A stretch of DNA of 64,000 nucleotides from Bryopsis sp. KO-2023 (taxonomy: Eukaryota > Chlorophyta > Ulvophyceae > Bryopsidales > Bryopsidaceae): contig BSYQ01000010.1 in assembly GCA_030272585.1 (NCBI GenBank), positions 2,108,001 to 2,172,000 of the forward strand. The letters run 5' to 3'. This document shows, one piece after another, positions 55,296 through 64,000 of this stretch. A model generated the notes under the pieces. It was not told where the DNA came from, did no database searches, and saw nothing but the letters and a program-made list of their open reading frames with translations. The position numbers were made by a program, and so were the translations under genes. Each line of letters opens with the position of its first letter. The stretch's first letter is position 1.

Positions 55296-55744
55296 GGAAA
55301 CAGAGTGTTTGATGGCTAAGGTGGAACTCCTTATAGCAAGGGGGCGCGAAAAAGGATACCTTAGAAAAACTCTGTCAACTTCCAAACCAACTCTTTAACT
55401 TTAATGCGTTAGGTGCCTAAGTTATTTGGCTGGCGCAGTAAGTGTAGCTTCAGTAGTACTTTAGAAACCGGGCAAACGATGTCACATTCGAGATAGTGTG
55501 GTTGTTCCGAGAAAACCCCTATCAAGTGACGTGTTGAGGTGGTCTTGACGAGACTCCAACCGAGCAAAACGTTGGTGTCTCACCCCAATAACCCAACGAG
55601 GAAAGTGTACGAGTCACCCAGCCTTATAAGCGCAGCCCTCGAACCATTTTGCCCTAGTGTTTGTGTAAACGGAGCGAGCTCCTGAGTGAAAAACAGTCTA
55701 AAGACGCACAAACCGTTGTTATTTCTTTCTTTCCGACAAACATA
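55296..55744 (+). other. spacer between pol and third ORF of element D
   Basis: About 450 nt with no long ORF of its own; an in-frame ATG at 55661 precedes the preferred third-ORF start. How the third ORF is expressed (subgenomic RNA, splicing or internal promoter) cannot be read. Confidence 0.5.
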
Positions 55745-57559
55745 ATGGCTGCCGACACACCCGCCGCAATTATTGCGAGGTTGGAAGCGGAGGTAGCTCA
55801 AAAAGAAGAGGAGCTGCAGCACTTTGTTACGACCGCAGAGGAGGTGCTGCAGAACAATGAGGCCTTAACCCGGCAGCTCGCAGAGTTGAGTGACCGGACG
55901 AAAGCAGCTGAGGCTGCGAAGGAGGCAGCGGAAAAAGCCAAGGATAAGGCGGAGGCGGAAAAGAAAGAAGCGGAGGACAAGACTAAGGTCTTGGAAGAAA
56001 AATTGGAAGCCATGAAGCTGAAGAAGCAGCGGTTCCAATCTCACATGATGGCTAACCATCGTGAGAATGACCTCCGCAAGCAAGCTCTCGGGGGAATGGT
56101 GGATCGATTTACCGCGGTAGAGGAAACGCTGCAGCGAGCTGTAGCAACCGCGTGGAGTGCAGCAGCCAACAACCTTGAGAAGGAATTGGCAGAACAAGAG
56201 CTGCAGATCGATTTGCTGGGAGAGTCCCTCAGAGACGGCTCTGAAAAACTTCAAGTGCAGAGCGAAACAACGGACAAGATGCTGCGTTTGAACCCGGCGG
56301 TACCAGCACCACGGGTACGCGAAGAACTGGATCGCCAAGTCCAAGTTCTGTTGTCAAACGCAACACTTGACCTGGAACCGTCCAAGGACGATGATGCGGG
56401 AGGCTCAAGCAAGGGCAAGGGGAAAGGGAAAAACAAACGCCCAAGCTCGCCGTGTAGGGATGAAGATCCACACGGAAAGAGAAGGCGAGAGGACGGTGAC
56501 GATGAAGGTGGTGAGCCACCGAGGGATCGTATGCCTGGAGATGCAGCAAGAGCCAACTTGTTACTCAAGTTAAAGGCTGCCGCATTAAAGACTCCAGCAC
56601 CCTCACAACCAGCGCCAACAGTTCAGACTCCCGGAGATGAGGCTACCGCAATAGCACCGGGGGAGGACTTATTCGACATGCGAGAGGAGGAGCTTTTGGA
56701 CTTGGATTTTCACGAAGAAATTGACTTCGGCAGTCCACCTCCTAGGCTCGAAGGTCCTAGTTCTGAACTGGAGGACGGGGAAATAAGGAATGATGAAGGG
56801 CCAAGCCAGGTGACAGAGGTTCAGCGTGCGGTCCATCCACCGTTGGAGTTAGCTCCAACAGAAGCAGCACTTCGGGCTTTCCGAGAAAAGGTTAAGCTCA
56901 GAAGACTAAGGGCGGCTGCTCAGGACAAAGTGGATGCTGCACCCAGCGAAGTGAACCTGTCACGGGAGGATATCGAGGAGGCTTGCAACCCCATCACTGC
57001 GTCAGAGAAATGGCCGAAGGTCCAATATACGAACCCCAGGGACCGAGCCTTGCAAAATTACCGCGGCAACCGGCACTTTCACGAGTTGCCCATGTGCATT
57101 TGGTGCGGGAGAAGCCCAATGCAGGCAAGTGCTCAGCGGCTGACGCAGAAGAAGTATTCCGTCCTTCCTTGTGGGTATCACCTCGTGTGTGATGCTCATT
57201 GGTTGGCATACTCGATGCTGGGGCGCATCGTCACGGCGGTCCAAAAAGTCGCGGAAGTGGACAACAAGTCCATCGCCACCGTCTCCCCATTCTCTCTACC
57301 TGCCCATATGTTGAAGCTGACACGCTCGACGTTCGAAGAAATCCCTCCGTTCCCGGCTGAGCACGAGAAGTTGCCACACTGCAACATGTGTGTGAAGCGG
57401 CAGCTCAAGGTGTCCGGCATCACCAGGGATCTGCCATTCCTTAAGTCCAAGAGGGTGGCTGCCGCATTTGATCCCTGTGTCCGGTATCGTGCAGTGCAGC
57501 AAGCGCATGCGCAGGAGCAGCGTGCTATTCAGCAAGCGCAAGCGCCGGAACAGCGTTAA
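55745..57559 (+). CDS. third ORF of element D: coiled coil plus RING-like Cys/His module
   Basis: 604 residues from MAADTPAAIIARL; this start aligns with the MAAPTP start of the homologous ORF in element B, so I prefer it to the ATG at 55661. Residues about 5-110 form a strong Ala/Glu/Lys coiled coil; a second helical segment lies around 120-200; a Lys/Arg stretch (KGKGKGKNKRPSS) may be a nuclear signal; an acidic middle follows. From about residue 450 the module reads C-x2-C-x21-C-x2-H-x2-C-x2-H-x60-C-x2-C, with core CGYHLVCDAHWLAY. The tail repeats QQAHAQEQR/QQAQAPEQR. No signal peptide or membrane span. Function unknown. Confidence 0.8.
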   Translation: MAADTPAAIIARLEAEVAQKEEELQHFVTTAEEVLQNNEALTRQLAELSDRTKAAEAAKEAAEKAKDKAEAEKKEAEDKTKVLEEKLEAMKLKKQRFQSHMMANHRENDLRKQALGGMVDRFTAVEETLQRAVATAWSAAANNLEKELAEQELQIDLLGESLRDGSEKLQVQSETTDKMLRLNPAVPAPRVREELDRQVQVLLSNATLDLEPSKDDDAGGSSKGKGKGKNKRPSSPCRDEDPHGKRRREDGDDEGGEPPRDRMPGDAARANLLLKLKAAALKTPAPSQPAPTVQTPGDEATAIAPGEDLFDMREEELLDLDFHEEIDFGSPPPRLEGPSSELEDGEIRNDEGPSQVTEVQRAVHPPLELAPTEAALRAFREKVKLRRLRAAAQDKVDAAPSEVNLSREDIEEACNPITASEKWPKVQYTNPRDRALQNYRGNRHFHELPMCIWCGRSPMQASAQRLTQKKYSVLPCGYHLVCDAHWLAYSMLGRIVTAVQKVAEVDNKSIATVSPFSLPAHMLKLTRSTFEEIPPFPAEHEKLPHCNMCVKRQLKVSGITRDLPFLKSKRVAAAFDPCVRYRAVQQAHAQEQRAIQQAQAPEQR

Positions 57560-57754
57560 GGAGGAGGGAAAAGGAGTTATCGTCGACCAAGTGTGTGCGT
57601 GCAGCAGCTGTCAGCGACGTCAGAGCAAGAGACAGGTCCAAGACAGTTGGGTGTGGGTATGGGAGTGGGTGAGTTTTGTGTTTGTATTTTTGTGTTTTTG
57701 TTTTTCTTTGTGTTTTGGTGTGCGTGGGCGCCCACTTTTTGCGGGGGGGGCGTA

Positions 57755-58174
57755 TGTTAGTCTTTTAGCGCTATACGAGGTAGTTTGGGATAGAGCCGAG
57801 GGTGGCTGACGCATGCGGGTTCGCGAGTAAGACAGATTAGACCCAGAGTTTGGGGCATGCGTCAGCGTACTACACTTAGGGGTACTTAAGAGGCCCACTC
57901 GTTGTTTTGACATTCACTTTACTTTGTAAGAACTCGGGATTCGTGGGATTGGTGTGTTCCCGCTTGTGTGTGTGTTTGTGTGTGTGTGTGTTAAGTGTTT
58001 GCCTGACGCAATCACTTCCCAACCCAAGTGCTCTAGTAGCGTTCACAACCGCGCTAGCTAGAGAGTTGTCTAAACCAACAAACCCCACAAGTATACTTGC
58101 GTTAGCCAGCAAGTTATCACGAATCCAACCAACACAGCCGACCACTATTGCGTCACCCACAAGCTTCACTATCA
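57755..58174 (+). repeat. 3' LTR of element D
   Basis: 420 bp, no difference from the 5' LTR noticed by eye. Preceded by GCGGGGGGGGCGTA as the likely plus-strand primer tract; followed by the target duplication CTGGG (58175-58179). Confidence 0.97.
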
Positions 58175-58179
58175 CTGGG

Positions 58180-59868
58180 AATGGGGAACTGGGTGACTTT
58201 TGTGGCCCTATTCAAGGCTCTGTAGTCCACACAGAACCTCAAAGCTCCTCCAGGCTTGGGGACAAAAAGCACAGGGGCTCCAAAATTGCTATGGCTTGGT
58301 CTTATCATCCCTTTCTCCAGTAAGTAGTCCAATTGCTCCCTTAATGCATCTAATTCTTTTGGGGATTGCTTGTAGAGTGGGCCAAACACTGGTTTAGTGT
58401 CATCCTTCAATGGGATCTTCATATCCCATGGTCTGTGAGGTGGTAGATGGTCTGGTAAATCCATTGGGAAGACATCCTTATAGTCATTCAGGACATCCTT
58501 CAGCTCTTGTAGCTCATCATCCAGTCCATCAACCATGCTCTTAAAATTAGCATCTGTACCATCCTCTGTACCCTTGACTGCCTTTGCTTCACCAGGATTC
58601 CTGATTTGCTTGGCTGCATTGATTTCCCCTGATTCCTGGGGATCCTGAACTTTCCTGACCAGCACCAGGTAAGCCTCTCCATCTCTGTTCTTCAAACATT
58701 TCTTAGCTTCACTGGCTGAGAGGAGATTGATCTCTTGTGGATCCTGGACTGCTGCTACTTTTGGATGGAATCCTTGTAGCCTGATTGGGACTTTGTTAGG
58801 CTTGCAGATGGTGATCACATGACTCCTCCAGTCAATGTGTGGATTGTGGTCAACCAGCCAAGCTTTTCCCAGTATGATCTTATGCTTTAGATTTGGCACC
58901 ATCCAGAAGGTCCTCTTAATCACCCATGGACCCAATCTGAGTCTGATCAGTGCTTTCTCCTTTAGCAGGATTCTGGATCCATCAGCTAATTCCACTGACA
59001 GATGTTCATCCCTGATGATTTTCAATGCATTGTCTTGGGCTGTGGTGACATCTATAAAATCACCAGTGGCTCCACTGTCAATAAGACATTTGACTGTCTG
59101 TTGTTTCAATTTTCCAGGCACATATAGCAGGGTGGATCCCAGGTCTCCTTGACCCACTGATCCCAATTTCCCTGTCACCATTTTTTCCTCTGTATCCTGG
59201 TTTGGTGTTGGACAATGTTTCTCAGTTGGTGATGAGAATCTGACTTGCTTGTGAATCCCATGATTCCCTTTTGATTCCTCTTTTGCATGTATGGATTTCC
59301 ATACTCCTGAGGCTGTGAGAACCTCTCTGGGTTTAGAGATGGATTCCTTGATTGTCTGTAGCTGTTTCTGCATCACCACTGATCCTTTTGGAGAGGAGGA
59401 CTGTAGACTGTCCTTCGTTATCCCTTCCATCTCAGGGGTTTTCTGTATGGATTGTCCCAACACTGTGGGGATGGATCCCTTAGCTTTGTTGCTGACCGGA
59501 TCCCCTTTGCCAGCCCTCGAATCTGAGGTACTGGATCTGGCAAGCTTCCCTCCCCCAAACCTTCCCAAATAAGATGAAGATGTCTTACATCTGGATCCTG
59601 CCTTTGCCTGAGCACCATTCTCAGGAGATCCTTTAGATGTTCCCCCTTCAACCTTATCAACCACTAGCACCTTCCCATCACTGACATTCCTCTGATTTCC
59701 TTGTAATCCTTCCTTGTCTTGAGAACCATTCTGACGACTTTCCGACGACATTTCCGACATCACATTTGCATGTCCAGGTTTCTTTGACGCCCCTCCTGGC
59801 CTGGTCCAGGGAGGCCCTACTCGTTTCCCGACGACTTGTTTTGGCCACCCTTCTTCTTCGATCGACAT
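58180..59868 (-). pseudogene. pol: pol of element C, 5' part (protease to start of RT)
   Basis: It starts MSIEEEGWPKQ inside the end of gag (52-bp overlap, -1 frame). A long Lys/Ser-rich linker is followed by a retropepsin motif CLIDSGATGDFIDV (about residues 262-275), the connecting region, and RT as far as FGAPVLFVPKPGGALRFC and FPIP, where element D interrupts it. Continues at 48083. Confidence 0.9.
59817..59830 (-). promoter_or_regulatory. gag/pol frameshift site of element C (GGGAAAC)
   Basis: The minus strand reads TCG GGA AAC GAG TAG. G GGA AAC is a canonical slippery heptamer in the right phase, six bases before the gag stop, and pol is in the -1 frame. Confidence 0.65.
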
Positions 59869-61385
59869 TCTCTCGCGAAATGCCCGAACTTTCCGCAGTT
59901 ATGACATTTCCCTTTCTTGGGTGACGACTGGTTCCACTTCTCTCCTGACACTGCGCCAATCTCCATCTTATCGTCATACTGCCGGTTTTGTTTTGGGTAC
60001 CAAGGAGTCTGCTCGTTTCCTGCTCGGCCTGTAGCCCGGTCTGCTTGCAGTGCCAACTGAACAGCCTCGTCGAATGTCTGAGGACGGTTTAAGAAGACGT
60101 GAGATTTTATCTTCGCCTGTAGGCTGTGCGTGAAGAGATGTATTTTGTCTTCCGTTGCCATAGTTGGAGTCTTGATCAAGAGTTTGGAAAACAGAGAGAT
60201 GTGCTCTCTGAGCGTGCCCTTCTTGTGCGTTAGCCTGAATAGCTGGTCCCTGGCCGTCTCTGCCTTGTCAAAGGGGTCGAAGTATTCGATAAGCTCCTGC
60301 CCCAGCACATCCCAGCTCGCCATCACCATCGGGTTTGACGCTTTCTTCACCGTGTACCACTCTTGTGCAGCTCCTCTCAACACCGTTGACGCCAGCAGTG
60401 CCCGTTTTCCAACCGGACACCCGGACGCCACAAAATAGGTTTCCATGCTCTCCACCCAGTCTGAAGCTCCTTCTCCGGTTTTTCCGAAGAACTGAGGAGG
60501 ATTCCCCAGCCGTATAGGCGCGAAGTTCCACGCATCAGGTATCGACGGCCCTGCAGCGGAGCCTCCACTCGTTGCTCCCGCCGTTGTTCTCGCTTGCCGT
60601 ATCCTTTCTTCCATTTCGTGTTTTGCTGACAGTAACGATGCCTGCAGTTCAAGCTTCTGATTCGCCATTTGTTCTTGCAGGTCCAATAGTTTCTTGTGCA
60701 GGCCTGAGCCTGCTTCCAGTGTATGACCTGCAGCAGACTGCGCCGTCGACTGCTGTTCCGTAAGTTCCGCCATCGTTGCCAGCACCGTGGTAAACTTCGT
60801 GTCCGTCTCCGTCCGAAACTCCATCGCCTGGGTTTCTCGTAGGGTTTGGCTCAGCGTCAGTTCGTCCAACTTCTGCATAAGCTTCTGGTGGTTCGCTTGG
60901 CTTTCGAGGCTCACTTTTGACACCTTCTGTTCCAGTTTCGTGCCTCCCTGTCGAACTTTCAGCATGTCCGCGCGGATCTCGCCCGCCGATTTTTCCAACA
61001 ACTCCAGTTTTCCGGTAGTCTCGACATGTCTGGTTTCGTTCGTGGTTCCAAGCTCAGCAACTTTCTCCTTTACAGCTTTGACCTTGTCCTGTAGCCCGGC
61101 TCCCGCTTCATCGAGCTTGCCGACCGCTTTCGACAGTTTCTGTAAGGACTCTCCATGTTTATTCGCCAGTTTTTCGACTGCCAAGCCTGCTTTGTGAACC
61201 TTTGCGAACTCGTCGCCATGCTTATTCACCAGTTTCTCCACGTTCTGTCCTGCTTTGTGGATATTCGCGATTTCTGTCTTTATCTCCAACCCTTCGAGTT
61301 CCCCGATTCGGTCTTCCAGTGCTTTGCACCCCGTCTTTAGTGCCGCCACCGACTCCACCAAGTTATTAAAGTCTTCCGCCGACAT
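59817..61385 (-). CDS. gag: Gag polyprotein of element C
   Basis: 522 residues. The N-terminal 260 residues are an extended coiled coil with repeated AGxxVEKLxNKHGxxxxK units (about 45-95). It is followed by a gag capsid domain (IRLGNPPQFFGKTGEGASDW, LFRLTHKKGTLREHISLF) and one CCHC knuckle CHNCGKFGHFAREC near residue 497, then a short Lys-rich end. It lacks the glycine-rich block seen in the Gags of A and D. Intact. It would assemble the particle of element C. Confidence 0.92.
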   Translation of the reverse strand: MSAEDFNNLVESVAALKTGCKALEDRIGELEGLEIKTEIANIHKAGQNVEKLVNKHGDEFAKVHKAGLAVEKLANKHGESLQKLSKAVGKLDEAGAGLQDKVKAVKEKVAELGTTNETRHVETTGKLELLEKSAGEIRADMLKVRQGGTKLEQKVSKVSLESQANHQKLMQKLDELTLSQTLRETQAMEFRTETDTKFTTVLATMAELTEQQSTAQSAAGHTLEAGSGLHKKLLDLQEQMANQKLELQASLLSAKHEMEERIRQARTTAGATSGGSAAGPSIPDAWNFAPIRLGNPPQFFGKTGEGASDWVESMETYFVASGCPVGKRALLASTVLRGAAQEWYTVKKASNPMVMASWDVLGQELIEYFDPFDKAETARDQLFRLTHKKGTLREHISLFSKLLIKTPTMATEDKIHLFTHSLQAKIKSHVFLNRPQTFDEAVQLALQADRATGRAGNEQTPWYPKQNRQYDDKMEIGAVSGEKWNQSSPKKGKCHNCGKFGHFARECRSKKKGGQNKSSGNE

Positions 61386-61466
61386 TCTGGTTCTCCCCCC
61401 GGTCTCTCACGATGAACCCACTCTTTACAGGCCGCCCGATCGTTTGGGTGTAGCCTTGTACACTTC

Positions 61467-61478
61467 GCTCCGAAACCA
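61467..61478 (-). other. primer-binding site of element C
   Basis: The minus strand reads TGGTTTCGGAGC two bases from the 5' LTR edge at 61481. Confidence 0.85.
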
Positions 61479-61480
61479 CT

Positions 61481-61840
61481 TGTAAGGGACACGGGGTATA
61501 GACAACTCAACAGACTTACAATACAAGAACAACACGGTCTAAGGCGAGAAGCCTTAAGACTCGTCAACCGTTGACCCGGGTTCGAATCCCGTCAACGGTC
61601 ACAACCGTCACTGGTTGTACTTCCGCTCACGTGACCCCGGACTACACCGTCCGGATACAGTCACACATACAGTTCCGTTCCATCACACCTCACTCATTAC
61701 GTCATGGGTCAGACGGCTACATAACCGACCTAACCGACATGACAACCGTAGCACATGGTTCGCACCAGCGACCGTTACTAGACTCGATACTGAGAGGTCC
61801 CGGGATCAAATCCCACCTCTCGCACTTTGGAACTGTCACA
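61481..61840 (-). repeat. 5' LTR of element C
   Basis: 360 bp, partner of 44492-44851, followed outside by TTGAG. It carries the same tRNA-like hairpins (first at 61568-61598). Confidence 0.95.
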
Positions 61841-61845
61841 TTGAG

Positions 61846-63174
61846 CGTCCCTGTCGTTACCACACGACGTGACCACTCCACAGCGCGCCCTACTGGTCGC
61901 CACACTCACTGCCGACGCGGATATACGCTTCCTTTTCGTCCCCCACATCACCAGACTCCCTCGCGATCGCAAAACACTAGTGAAAAAACCCCCCATTTTA
62001 CATATATGTGTTTTTGCTGTTTTGTAAATTGTATGTACTTCGAGTGTGAAATTATGTAAAAATCATGTCCTGTGAAGCACCGTCATGTGCACATGTATTA
62101 TTGTTGTAGAGAAGGTGTAAAAAACATGTCGACCACAATTCCTGGAACATATGATAGAAACACGGTTTGAAACAAATAAAAAAAACACACGACTGTCCCA
62201 AACTCTTAACCCAGAGTTTTTATAAAAAAACCCTTCAACCAACAACTTCGAATACACACGTCCAAACCCAATACAATATTATATGCGCAGAAGCCCATAA
62301 ATCCTTTCGCTATTGCAGTGGTGTGCTCAATTTTGGTGCAACGTTCCAGTTTGCTAGAAATGCGAACAGCAGCCCTTCAGCTCCGACTCGATGATAATCG
62401 TCACATGGTGCGACTACAACATTAGTCGGCAAGACATACTGGACAGGCCATAAAACAGGCAAGTTATATGAGTGACTGTCCAAACTCGAAAGGAGAGCGT
62501 TCAAATGCCTGAACACTAATTCAGATTGTGATCAAATCATTGTGACTCGTGTAGGTTTGAATCTCTCTGAAGATGCCCGTGACGGTGGCGTTGATGGTGA
62601 TGGTGACAATGGTAGTGATGGTAGCGATTGATGGTGCATAGTTTACACTGTAAACAACCCCCATCCAGTTCGGTGAACCAAATTCAGATAGAAATTCCCA
62701 CCAGCCTCTGACAAAGAAAAGTTGATGCAACTGGTAAGGAAACTGAAAACGGAGAGCAAACAAACTCGCTTCACCACATACAAACATCACTACATTCCTC
62801 CAATTCTCCCCTTTTCCCTTCATGCCTCACTTCTCCTCACCACAGACGTATGCTACTACAGCCCTACAGTTCCACTTCTCACAGCCACCCCCCCTCCAAG
62901 AACCACAGCACCTTTACCTGCGAAACAAGCAAAACTTCGCTATGAAAGTCCCACCCAAATTCCTTACTGCAAAATAACTGTACTCACTTCATTGATAACC
63001 AAACGAATGAAAATAAACCCAAATAATCCCCGTTTGTTCCTATTTTGAGCGAATCCATCATACCATGCACCGGAATGGAATGCCAGAAAACTGATGCTAT
63101 AAATTCAGATGATGATGGGTGGTTGGCTTGGTTCATTTATGAGTCATGTGGAGTTTTTCAGCCTTCGAACTTAC
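61846..63174. other. no firm gene recognised
   Basis: AT-rich flank of element C. Further exons of the Cys-rich gene may lie here on the minus strand, but none is convincing. Confidence 0.4.
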
Positions 63175-64000
63175 CTGCAGCAGGCAATGGTTGCAGATGG
63201 AAGGATTTGAGCTGTTGGCACATACCGGACAGGTTGGTTTAATATCATCCGTGATTGCACTTCTCAAGCACTCATTGCACATCGCAGGATCAGCTGCACC
63301 CAATGTCAAAACACCGTAAACCACCAACAAACAACGATGCAAACAATACATACATGAACCCAGAAGCTACCCCTGTTAGAACATTTGGGTTCTATCTCCA
63401 CATAGTTGGCACAAGAGAATGCTTGCTTGTTCGAATGGATGTGTTTTTCAATGATGATTTCTTGGAAGGAGCATGTGTTGTGAATTTATCGCATACCAGT
63501 GTCTGAACAAGTCAAACAGTATTCCTCCTTGACGGAGTCGGTGACCGCTAAAGTGAGGCATCCGTTGCACTCTGCATGATTTTTAGTCCCCGCACATTGA
63601 GCGCACAATTTCAACTTGAGAAAATCAGTAATCGCCTGGGGACAGAAACCAACACTCTGGAATCAAAGGAAACTGAAGATGCCTTTTTTTTTTAAACGGC
63701 AAAAAAGGCAAAAGTGTTTCAGATGACATATGACAGGCCAATTCCAACAATCGATTCATAAAACAATATATGCTGCCACAAGCATTGATACAAAATCCAC
63801 TAACCCTGGTGTATCAACGGACTCTTGAGAAGAGCATGTTTCCTAAAAGGAGACAGGGAAAAACCTACCGATGCAAGGCATTCTGTGCATTTGCATGGCT
63901 CAGGGGTTGCTGCACACAGGGGGCAATGTTCCTCCTTGATCGAGTCCTCTACGGCAAAAGAAAGGCAATGGATGCAGGCATTCGGGAGGGAAGTCTCCAT
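63175..64000 (-). CDS. CxxC-rich repeat protein, partial gene
   Basis: Three exons on the minus strand: 64000-63869, 63635-63497 and 63293-63175, with good GT-AG borders and consistent phases (0, 1, 0), giving 130 residues so far. The sequence is a tandem array of 28-30-residue units of the form C-x2-C-L-x2-A-[IV]-x-D-x-[IV]-K-x(1,2)-C-x2-C-x(6-9), four full units and part of a fifth (CIHCLSFAVEDSIKEEHC; CTECLASAITDFLK; CNGCLTLAVTDSVKEEYC; CNECLRSAITDDIKPTC; CNHCLLQ). Two CxxC pairs per unit suggest zinc ribbons or paired disulfides. The Met at base 64000 is at the window edge and may be internal; the 3' end was not found. Family not recognised. Confidence 0.6.

Larger units (their letters stand above)
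48084..58174 (+). mobile_element. complete Ty3/gypsy chromovirus D nested in element C
   Basis: 10,091 bp with two 420-bp LTRs that look identical by eye and a 5-bp target duplication CTGGG. Plus-strand order: LTR, primer-binding site, gag, pol in the -1 frame, third ORF, G-rich tract, LTR. All ORFs are open. Identical LTRs and intact frames indicate a very recent insertion and a potentially active copy. Confidence 0.97.
44492..61840 (-). mobile_element. complete Ty3/gypsy chromovirus C, host of nested element D
   Basis: Bounded by 360-bp LTRs (44492-44851 and 61481-61840) and the 5-bp target duplication TTGAG (44487-44491, 61841-61845). Minus-strand order: 5' LTR, primer-binding site, gag, pol, 3' LTR. 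Without element D and one copy of its target duplication it is about 7.25 kb. The LTRs differ by at least one base (A/C near 44627 versus 61616). It has no third ORF, since too little space lies between pol and the 3' LTR. Confidence 0.95.

Noticed and set aside
55661..55744. ATG at 55661 as start of the third ORF of element D
   Set aside because: The homologous ORF in element B starts at the equivalent of the ATG at 55745 (MAA-x-TP).
62430..62450. Minus-strand ACPVCLAD-stop as terminal exon of the Cys-rich gene
   Set aside because: Resembles the repeat unit for only a few residues and no acceptor in the right phase was seen.
1..64000. CRISPR arrays, bacterial operons, riboswitches, rRNA genes
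   Set aside because: None seen; intron-containing genes and LTR elements show nuclear eukaryotic DNA.

Overview
The window is nuclear DNA from a eukaryote, most likely a photosynthetic alga of the green/streptophyte type. Three things point there. Genes are split by GT-AG introns. Two genes encode plastid proteins with plant-style transit-peptide-like N-termini (a PAP/fibrillin and a PYG7/Ycf37-type photosystem I assembly TPR protein). A short interstitial block is of the plant TTTAGGG telomere type. The species cannot be named from the sequence.

Layout. 1-6.8 kb: 5' part of a Ty3/gypsy chromovirus (element A, minus strand: gag, most of pol, primer-binding site, one LTR). 7.7-8.9 kb: a small coiled-coil ORF and a decayed LINE fragment. 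9.2-10.9 kb: PAP/fibrillin gene (4 exons, minus). 11.2-16.7 kb: tandem duplication carrying two intronless arrestin-like genes (minus), then a 280-bp MITE. 18.0-22.0 kb: a GNB1L/ASA1-like WD40 gene (minus) and the PYG7/Ycf37-like gene (plus) sharing a very short divergent promoter. 23.5-28.1 kb: an 11-exon ankyrin-repeat gene in which almost every exon is exactly one repeat, with a hydrophobic N-terminus and a C-terminal membrane segment. 28.1-30.9 kb: AT-rich DNA without a recognisable gene. 30.9-35.6 kb: two diverged copies of a cyclodipeptide synthase (CDPS), both keeping the catalytic residues known from AlbC. 36.4-37.1 kb: a long imperfect inverted repeat. 37.1-43.1 kb: 5'-truncated chromovirus B, disrupted by a 463-bp Mutator-like MITE. 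44.5-61.8 kb: complete chromovirus C (minus) containing a complete nested chromovirus D (plus); both have LTRs and 5-bp target duplications. 63.2-64.0 kb: part of a gene for CxxC-rich repeats (minus).

Two points stand out. The first is the pair of CDPS genes, which predict tRNA-dependent synthesis of cyclic dipeptides in a plastid-bearing eukaryote. The second is a third ORF downstream of pol, shared by chromoviruses B and D, made of an N-terminal coiled coil and a RING-like Cys/His module. The same elements also show consistent -1 frameshift signals at the gag/pol junction, a shared 12-nt primer-binding site, and tRNA-like minihelices inside LTRs.

All homology calls come from reading motifs by eye. 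No database search, splice predictor or folding program was run.
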